A stretch of 6,680 nt of DNA. It comes from UBA8437 sp963694825 (lineage in GTDB: Bacteria > Planctomycetota > Planctomycetia > Planctomycetales > Planctomycetaceae). The notes below the pieces were generated by a model. The model made no database searches and was not told the DNA's origin. It saw only the letters and a list, made by a program, of their open reading frames with translations. Within the stretch, counting starts at the first letter, position 1; the number at the start of each line of letters is the position of its first letter. Location of the stretch: NCBI GenBank assembly GCA_963694825.1, contig CAVOEV010000257.1, positions 1 to 6,680 of the forward strand, given 5' to 3'. Position numbers and translations under genes: made by a program. Shown piece after piece: positions 1 through 4,989 of the stretch.

Positions 1-2
1 GA

Positions 3-218
3 GGTGAACCGCAGGCGATGAGTGAAGGGGACGTCAAAACGGACGTCGAATTGCCGGGACGAGTCGGGCATGAATCCAGACAGCTCAGAGAGAATGGCCA
101 GGACAGAGAACGCCTCTACAGAGAACGCCTCTACAGAGAACTCCTCTTCAGTGTAGCTCACGAACCACGCCAGAGCAGTGCCGGTTGGCAGGAGCGTTTG
201 ATCACCGGCCGTCAATGA
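3..218 (+). CDS. Unrecognised open frame at left edge (possibly partial)
   Basis: This frame is open from the window edge to TGA at 216-218 and could be the C-terminal part of a gene entering from the left, or a small gene starting at ATG 18. The product is hydrophilic, rich in Arg, Glu and Gln, with no signal peptide, membrane segment or motif I know. Its middle contains Arg-Glu-Arg-Leu-Tyr twice followed by Arg-Glu-Leu-Leu-Phe, encoded by the 15-bp tandem repeat. The repeat length is a multiple of three, which is compatible with coding but does not prove it. No convincing Shine-Dalgarno sequence precedes ATG 18. It may equally be a chance open frame. Confidence 0.18.
   Translation, partial: GEPQAMSEGDVKTDVELPGRVGHESRQLRENGQDRERLYRERLYRELLFSVAHEPRQSSAGWQERLITGRQ
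103..147. repeat. 15-bp tandem repeat, three copies
   Basis: The unit acagagaacgcctct occurs at 103-117 and 118-132 without change and at 133-147 with a single G-to-T substitution. There is no spacer between copies. The unit length keeps any reading frame intact. It lies inside the unassigned open frame at the left edge. It is too short and too few-copy to be a CRISPR array, and no function is evident. Confidence 0.85.
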
Positions 219-324
219 GCAGTGTCGCACTGTTTCATGTGCTGAAGCGGTCCCATCCGATCGGTTTCTCATGCATGGTGGAACGGCCACAACCGTTTTG
301 CGATCACACCAATCGACGACCCGC

Positions 325-330
325 TACAAT
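325..330 (+). promoter_or_regulatory. Possible -10 box for the dehydrogenase gene
   Basis: TACAAT matches the bacterial TATAAT consensus at five of six positions and lies 57 bases before the GTG start, a sensible leader length. The best -35-like hexamer, TTGCGA at 298-303, is 21 bases away, which is longer than the usual 16-18. No hexamer at ideal spacing resembles TTGACA. The call rests on one half-site and is weak. Confidence 0.22.
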
Positions 331-387
331 GGCGACCGCCCTACCCGACTCACACCACAGCTTGCCTGAATCCTCTGGACCCCACAC

Positions 388-1974
388 GTGGCAATCCCCG
401 CCGATTCTTCCGGCTCAGCCCCCGGACCATTTCCACCGGCCAAAGACGAGCTACTGGCCGCTATCGACGTCATCGAACAGGTTGCCCTCGATCGCGCACT
501 GCTGGCACACGTCGACGAAGAACATCGCCTGCGACTGATCGAGGCTTCCGAGCGGATTGCCCGTCCGGATCGCCGGTCACGGAAACGGCTGCGTCGCGAG
601 TACAAACACCGAGAACAGGCCGAACTCGCCGAACGAAAAGTCGCTGACGAACACAAGCTGGCTCGGACCGGAATCCGCACCCAACCCAGTTCTCGCCACT
701 TCAAGAAAGCCTGCCCGCCCGAACCGTTCGACACCCAATTGCCTCAGGTCGCTCAACTCGACGACCAGCAGTTCACCGATCGCCTGGATGTCCCACGCAG
801 CTGCTACATCTGCAAACGAGACTTCGACCAGATCCACTTCTTCTACGATGCCCTCTGCAGCGATTGTGCCCAGTTCAACTGGGAACGCAGACAGCGAACC
901 GCCGACCTGTCTGGGCGCTACGCGGTCTTGACCGGAGGCCGCGTCAAGATCGGCTTTCATGCCGCGTTGAAGCTGCTACAGGCCGGATGCCATGTCGTCG
1001 TCACCACCCGGTTTCCACGCGATGCCGCCACACGATTCGACTCCGAAAACGATTCGGCCGACTGGATCGATCGACTCCAGATCCACGGCCTCGATCTTCG
1101 ACACACTCCCAGCGTCGAAGCCTTCGCCGACCACCTGTGCCAGACCCTGCCTCGGCTCGACTTCCTGCTCAACAACGCCTGCCAGACGGTCAGACGTCCG
1201 CCAGGCTTCTACGCTCACCTGATGGCCGACGAACAAAAGCTCGCCAATCTGCTTCCGACTCGAGCTCGATCGCTGCTCGAATCCTACGAGTCGCTACTCG
1301 GACAAAACCCCGACCCAAAAACCGACACGCTGTCACTGCCCGCTCAGGTCGACAGCAGCCTGGCCGGGATCCACCGGGCGGCAGAACTGTCGCAGATCCC
1401 GCTGGCTCCCGAAGACACTCAGAGCGGCGAACAGCTGTTCCCTAGCGGAGAATTCGACAGCGACCTGCAACAGGTCGACCTGCGTTCGATCAACAGTTGG
1501 AGATTGAAGCTGGCCGACGTGTCGACCGTCGAATTGCTCGAAGTTCAACTCGTCAACTCGATCGCACCCTTCATTCTCAACGCCCGACTCAAACCACTCA
1601 TGCTCCAGGTTCCCACCTCCGACAAACACATCGTCAATGTTTCGGCCATGGAAGGAGTCTTCTACCGGGCCTACAAGACCGACAAGCACCCACACACCAA
1701 CATGGCCAAAGCTGCACTCAACATGCTCACCCGCACCTCGGCACAGGACTACGCCCGGGATGGAATCCACATGAACAGTGTTGATACGGGTTGGATCACC
1801 GACGAGGACCCGGCCGAGATCGCTCGACGCAAGACCGAAGAACTCGGGTTCCATCCTCCACTCGACCAGATCGACGCCGCCGCCCGCATCTGCGACCCCA
1901 TCTTCGACGGCTTCCTGACCGGTGAACATCAATGGGGACAGTTCCTCAAGGACTACCAGGTCGCCAACTGGTAA
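388..1974 (+). CDS. SDR-like oxidoreductase with N-terminal four-Cys motif
   Basis: Predicted cytoplasmic protein of 528 residues containing an NAD(P)-binding Rossmann fold of the short-chain dehydrogenase/reductase superfamily; substrate unknown. Residues 1-138 are charged, with an Arg/Glu-rich, probably helical stretch near 45-95. C139-x2-C142 and C157-x2-C160, with H150 between, resemble a zinc ribbon. The nucleotide-binding glycine motif is TGGRVKIG (182-189), followed by the NNAC motif (262-265), Ser419 and Lys441. Thr437 occupies the usual catalytic Tyr place four before Lys441. About 100 residues (279-384) are inserted between NNAC and the next core helix, making it about twice a classical 250-residue SDR. 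GTG at 388 is chosen because TGA at 367-369 closes the frame upstream and no in-frame ATG occurs before residue 279. No clear ribosome binding site is seen. From memory, similar long SDRs with a Cys motif and HTNMAK occur in bacteria and eukaryotes. Confidence 0.88.
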   Translation: MAIPADSSGSAPGPFPPAKDELLAAIDVIEQVALDRALLAHVDEEHRLRLIEASERIARPDRRSRKRLRREYKHREQAELAERKVADEHKLARTGIRTQPSSRHFKKACPPEPFDTQLPQVAQLDDQQFTDRLDVPRSCYICKRDFDQIHFFYDALCSDCAQFNWERRQRTADLSGRYAVLTGGRVKIGFHAALKLLQAGCHVVVTTRFPRDAATRFDSENDSADWIDRLQIHGLDLRHTPSVEAFADHLCQTLPRLDFLLNNACQTVRRPPGFYAHLMADEQKLANLLPTRARSLLESYESLLGQNPDPKTDTLSLPAQVDSSLAGIHRAAELSQIPLAPEDTQSGEQLFPSGEFDSDLQQVDLRSINSWRLKLADVSTVELLEVQLVNSIAPFILNARLKPLMLQVPTSDKHIVNVSAMEGVFYRAYKTDKHPHTNMAKAALNMLTRTSAQDYARDGIHMNSVDTGWITDEDPAEIARRKTEELGFHPPLDQIDAAARICDPIFDGFLTGEHQWGQFLKDYQVANW

Positions 1975-2038
1975 CCGCTTTCCCCGTTTGCCCCCGCACC
2001 GCCGTGTCGATCGCCTGGAAAACGAAACCGGCCAATGA

Positions 2039-3712
2039 CTAACGGTTCTCGAGGTAATGCCGGGCGATCAACTCGCCCAGTTCAACGATGCCCGCGGTGC
2101 TGATCACCAGTTTCTTCTCCTGCGCAGGCAAGTCGAAGGCCTTGATGTGAACGAAGTTGCTGTCCGCGGCAGCCACTTTCTCGATCCCCGCAACAACGTC
2201 GATGTTGTTGACGCGCTGGTCATCGGTGGGTGGCTGCTGGCTGACAAACCACTTCAGGTCCGGCATGCCCAGGTCCTTGCGACTCTGGGAAACTGTCGAC
2301 GCCAGCCACTCGGGGGCCTTTCTCCTGTACTGCCCCATCGACATGTCGTTCTCGCCCACGTGGTAAAAGATTCCCGCCAACTCAACCTGGTTCCCCTTGG
2401 CGGAGATCTCCTCGAGCGTCTCCCTGACGAAGCGGACGAACCTGGGATAGATATTCCGTGATTTCGCCACGCTTCCCTCGGGTGTCCAGTCGTTCATCTG
2501 CGTGCCGCTGTGTGTGAACTTCGCGATTGCGATGTTGTCGGGCAGCTTGCTCGAGAGTTCCCGGGCGAAACTGAGTTCGGGTCCAAACGTGTCGTAATAC
2601 CCGGCCGGCCCCAGGGGTTCCCACCCGTCAGAGGTCCGGTAGCCTCCCCCGATGCTGTACTTGAAGGCAATTCGGGCATTGTTCTGCAGCAACGATTCTT
2701 TGCCCTTCAACACTTTGAGTTCCTGCACGAAAGCCCGCTCTCCCTCCATGTTGCGGTGCCCGGCCAGGACAAACAGCCTGACACGACTCCCTTTCTTGTA
2801 CGGCCATTTCTTGAGCGGCCGGGACATCCGCGTCTTTTTCCCGATCGTACGCAGGTAAGACGTGGCGTAATTCACACCGTGTTCGAGTTGCCCCAGTGTC
2901 CCGTAATGGTAGTGCAGCCCCACCCCGCCACCGATCTCCACACCGACGTGTGACGTGGGAATGTACTCGGCCAACGGATCGACGTCGGTCACAGCCCGCT
3001 GCCCCACGCTGATGGCATACATCCGGGGCCGCAGGTCCATTCCCCAGATGGTCTTGGTGCACAGTTCCCCGATGTAGAACTTGAGATTGGGGAGCTTGAG
3101 ATCGCGTCGCCACCGGGCCAGGAAGTTCTTCAGGTTCGCCCCATAGTTGGGCATGTAATCCTTGTTGAACATGTCGTTTTCGCCCTGGTGCCACATGACC
3201 CCTTCGATCCGGTACCGAATGCCCTGCGTGTCGAGTTCGGCCAACGACGACCGAATGACGTCGAGCGCCAAGGGATACATCTTGAACCCGATCGGCTCAT
3301 CCGGATTCCAGTCACCTCCCAGGTGCGTCCCACCCGCGGCGACCTTGATGATTGCAATCGGCGCCTTGATGGCCGACGTGACCTTCCGGGCAAAGCTCAG
3401 TTCGGGACCAACCACGCCATTGACCGGTTGCAGTTGTACCCAACCATCGGACCGGGTCTTGTTCTCGCGTCCGAGACAGTAAGAGAAGCGAACCTGTTCC
3501 TGGGGCGTCTCGAGTCCGGCAAAGGGCGGAAACCGCCGGATGTCCTTCACCTTCGAATCCGAGCCGACCATGTTCGACTGGCCGGCGAAGATGAACACGC
3601 GAAGTGTCTTGTCGTCGCCTGCCTCCGATGCTTCCAGGGGGACGGTCGCGGCGCACAGCCCCAAGAGGCTGGCCAACACGAACAGCGATCGGAAATTGCA
3701 GTGGTACGACAT
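2039..3712 (-). CDS. Secreted tandem SASA-domain esterase-like protein
   Basis: Protein of 557 residues with two copies of the SASA/sialate O-acetylesterase SGNH-hydrolase fold, a family that removes acetyl groups from carbohydrates. Residues 1-29 form a signal peptide (Arg8, hydrophobic 10-24), so it should be exported. Domain 1 (about 37-291) has GQSNM with nucleophile Ser46, GPELSFAR (102-109), WHQGEND (174-180) and a candidate catalytic His269 (or His267); the usual Asp three residues before the His is not obvious. Domain 2 (about 310-554) keeps GPELSFAR (377-384) and GEND (453-456) but reads GHRNM at 318-322 and LVISTAG at 535-541, so the catalytic Ser and His are gone. ATG 3712 is preferred to ATG 3760 because it places the signal peptide at the N-terminus and follows AAAGAG by 8 bases. 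Stop is TAG. It lies 108 bp downstream of the propeller gene. Acetyl-polysaccharide deacetylation is inferred from family only. Confidence 0.88.
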   Translation of the reverse strand: MSYHCNFRSLFVLASLLGLCAATVPLEASEAGDDKTLRVFIFAGQSNMVGSDSKVKDIRRFPPFAGLETPQEQVRFSYCLGRENKTRSDGWVQLQPVNGVVGPELSFARKVTSAIKAPIAIIKVAAGGTHLGGDWNPDEPIGFKMYPLALDVIRSSLAELDTQGIRYRIEGVMWHQGENDMFNKDYMPNYGANLKNFLARWRRDLKLPNLKFYIGELCTKTIWGMDLRPRMYAISVGQRAVTDVDPLAEYIPTSHVGVEIGGGVGLHYHYGTLGQLEHGVNYATSYLRTIGKKTRMSRPLKKWPYKKGSRVRLFVLAGHRNMEGERAFVQELKVLKGKESLLQNNARIAFKYSIGGGYRTSDGWEPLGPAGYYDTFGPELSFARELSSKLPDNIAIAKFTHSGTQMNDWTPEGSVAKSRNIYPRFVRFVRETLEEISAKGNQVELAGIFYHVGENDMSMGQYRRKAPEWLASTVSQSRKDLGMPDLKWFVSQQPPTDDQRVNNIDVVAGIEKVAAADSNFVHIKAFDLPAQEKKLVISTAGIVELGELIARHYLENR

Positions 3713-3720
3713 TGTTGAAT

Positions 3721-3726
3721 CTCTTT
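3721..3726 (-). promoter_or_regulatory. Ribosome binding site deciding the esterase start
   Basis: On the minus strand AAAGAG lies 8 bases before ATG 3712. It is a modest Shine-Dalgarno match, but together with the signal peptide that begins at this ATG it favours 3712 over the in-frame ATG at 3760, which would add 16 residues before the signal peptide. Confidence 0.45.
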
Positions 3727-3730
3727 CACT

Positions 3731-3744
3731 CGCCCCACGGGGCG
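3731..3744 (-). promoter_or_regulatory. GC-rich hairpin before the esterase start
   Basis: CGCCCC and GGGGCG form a perfect inverted repeat around a 2-base centre. As RNA this gives five G/C pairs and a 4-base loop. It sits directly upstream of the ribosome binding site of the esterase gene, in the 108-bp gap after the propeller gene. No T-run follows, so it does not look like an intrinsic terminator. It could slow ribosome loading, protect a processed mRNA end, or be chance in GC-rich DNA. Confidence 0.35.
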
Positions 3745-3820
3745 ATGCCGCAAGATACATTTTCTGGCCGGACGCGCAGTCGGCCTGGGCAGCGGCCCGG
3801 ATATTCGAGCCGAGGAACCA

Positions 3821-4810
3821 CTACTTCCACGTGTTGTTTTTCAACGGTTTCCCGTTGGTCGTCAGGACCTGGAAATGATGAAACCCGGCGTTCATTCCCG
3901 AGTAACGCCAGACGACTTTCTTCTCACGGGTAATCTCGAACAGTTTCACCTGTTGCCCCTTGGCGTGGTAACTGGAGATGACCGTGTTCCCATTGGGCAG
4001 TCTTTGGGCACCACAGGCGTCATCAAAGAGACGTTCTCCCAGGTCCTCGTTGGTGACGCTCCAGAGAATCTTCCCCTTGGCATCCACTTCAATGATGCGG
4101 TTTCCGTTGGTGCAGGCGATCAGGGTGTTGCCGTTTCCGAGGCGGATGGCCGTAAACGGCCAGTCCCGCTTGGGACGACCGCGGTCGTCAGTCGCAAAGG
4201 AACGGACGACCTTGCCAGTACTGGCGTCATATTCCTTGACGGCGAAATCCAGAAGATGCGGGGCAAGATAATTTCCGTTGGGCAGCATCCTCAACATCCG
4301 TGTCTGCATATGGAAATTGTTCTTCTGGCACTCCAGTGGAGTCGTCTTGACGACTTTCCCCTTGCTGTTGAGCACCACCGCTCGCGGCATCGGACCCAGT
4401 TCGGCAACCAGGTACCGCCCACCCGGCAAAGGCTGCACGGTGCTGACCTCTTTCTGCTGTGACTTGTACTGGAAGACAACCTTCTTTGTTGTCCGGTCGA
4501 CCTCGACCACTCCGCCACCGGGAAATCCTTTCGTCGGATACAAGGCCAGCAACACGTGACCGTTGGGCAACACCCATCCGTCACTCGCCGGCATGTCAAA
4601 CTTCCAGGCAATTGCCCCCTTCTCGTCGACGATCACGGCCCTGTTGGCCTTGCCGACGCCCAGAAATGAATGAGTCACCGTGGCGTCGGCCGCGACAAGC
4701 AGTTGTGGCCGCGAAAAACACGACACGAACAACACGGTCACAACGACGGCCACGCACCGGCTCGACAGAAAAAACGACGGGGCCGATACTCTGTTGATGG
4801 ATTTTGTCAT
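3821..4810 (-). CDS. Secreted six-repeat beta-propeller protein
   Basis: Protein of 329 residues with an N-terminal export signal (basic start, hydrophobic 19-33, likely cleavage near 41) followed by a repeat domain. The repeat hallmark is Leu-Pro-Asn-Gly before a beta strand: residues 81-85, 128-132 (LPGGR), 176-180, 224-228 (LGNGN), 271-275 and a degenerate copy at 317-321 (TTNGK), spaced 46-48 residues apart. Other repeat elements are VDxxGKIxW-like strands (Val61-Trp69, Val242-Trp250). This matches the PQQ-like/arylsulfotransferase-like propeller superfamily and suggests six blades. I see no grounds to claim enzymatic activity or a bound cofactor. ATG 4810 is supported by GGAG 10 bases upstream on the minus strand. 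The esterase gene follows 108 bp downstream on the same strand; the CotH-like gene diverges from it. Stop is TAG. Role unknown; ligand binding or scaffolding in the envelope is likely. Confidence 0.85.
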   Translation of the reverse strand: MTKSINRVSAPSFFLSSRCVAVVVTVLFVSCFSRPQLLVAADATVTHSFLGVGKANRAVIVDEKGAIAWKFDMPASDGWVLPNGHVLLALYPTKGFPGGGVVEVDRTTKKVVFQYKSQQKEVSTVQPLPGGRYLVAELGPMPRAVVLNSKGKVVKTTPLECQKNNFHMQTRMLRMLPNGNYLAPHLLDFAVKEYDASTGKVVRSFATDDRGRPKRDWPFTAIRLGNGNTLIACTNGNRIIEVDAKGKILWSVTNEDLGERLFDDACGAQRLPNGNTVISSYHAKGQQVKLFEITREKKVVWRYSGMNAGFHHFQVLTTNGKPLKNNTWK

Positions 4811-4820
4811 GGCTGCCTGT

Positions 4821-4824
4821 CTCC
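4821..4824 (-). promoter_or_regulatory. Ribosome binding site of the propeller gene
   Basis: On the minus strand GGAG ends 10 bases before ATG 4810, slightly longer than the ideal spacing but the best ribosome binding site in the window. It supports the chosen start. Confidence 0.45.
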
Positions 4825-4862
4825 AATCGATTATTCTTTGTCCCCGAAGCGGTCATCTGCGA

Positions 4863-4880
4863 CACTTGAGAGCTCAAGTG
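4863..4880. promoter_or_regulatory. Operator-like palindrome, 8-bp arms
   Basis: CACTTGAG and CTCAAGTG are exact reverse complements separated by AG. The site lies between the divergent propeller and CotH-like genes, 53 bp from the propeller ATG and 110 bp (or 44 bp, if ATG 4924 is used) from the CotH start. The arm length and small centre fit a dimeric repressor or activator site, and the position would let one protein control both genes. As RNA it could form a 7-bp stem with a 4-base loop, but no T-run follows on either strand, which argues against a terminator. Confidence 0.5.
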
Positions 4881-4888
4881 GTGTTCAA

Positions 4889-4903
4889 TCAGGTTGTACC
4901 TGA
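4889..4903. promoter_or_regulatory. Second palindrome, 6-bp arms
   Basis: TCAGGT and ACCTGA are exact reverse complements around TGT. The site begins 8 bases after the CACTTGAG palindrome, and the two centres are about 24-25 bases apart, somewhat more than two helical turns. The arms differ in sequence from the first palindrome, so the two need not bind the same protein. Regulatory function is inferred from symmetry and position only. Confidence 0.4.
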
Positions 4904-4989
4904 CTCGTCACAAAAGCACATCCATGGCCACTTTGCCACCCGTCACCCGGGCCGGGCAACTGCAACCACAATTTCAGAAAGCCCGTTTG

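Larger units (their letters stand above)
1..387. other. Left-edge region without an identified gene
   Basis: No recognisable gene, tRNA or rRNA is seen before the dehydrogenase start. Two of the three forward frames stop within the first 21 bases. The third (from base 3) stays open to a TGA at 216-218 but encodes nothing I recognise. The stretch holds a 15-bp triplicate tandem repeat, a pair of GACGTC palindromes (30-35 and 42-47), a weak hairpin at 282-297 and a TACAAT box at 325-330. It is most simply read as the end of, or spacer after, an upstream locus plus the leader of the dehydrogenase gene. Confidence 0.5.

Noticed and set aside
103..147. CRISPR-like repeat
   Set aside because: The copies are only 15 bases and directly abut each other with no spacers.
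282..299. Possible intrinsic terminator: AACGG/CCGTT stem followed by four T
   Set aside because: Only five base pairs, a short T-run and no confident gene upstream; too weak to call.
864..1445. 193-codon Arg/Pro-rich open frame inside the dehydrogenase gene
   Set aside because: Out-of-frame shadow of GC-rich coding DNA; composition is typical of such shadows.
1333..1932. 199-codon open frame antisense to the dehydrogenase gene
   Set aside because: It lies wholly opposite a gene with clear SDR motifs, has no recognisable domain and is explained by the codon bias of the + strand gene.
1975..2038. Bidirectional terminator in the convergent gap
   Set aside because: No stem longer than about five pairs and no T-run was found; the 64-bp gap shows no clear signal.
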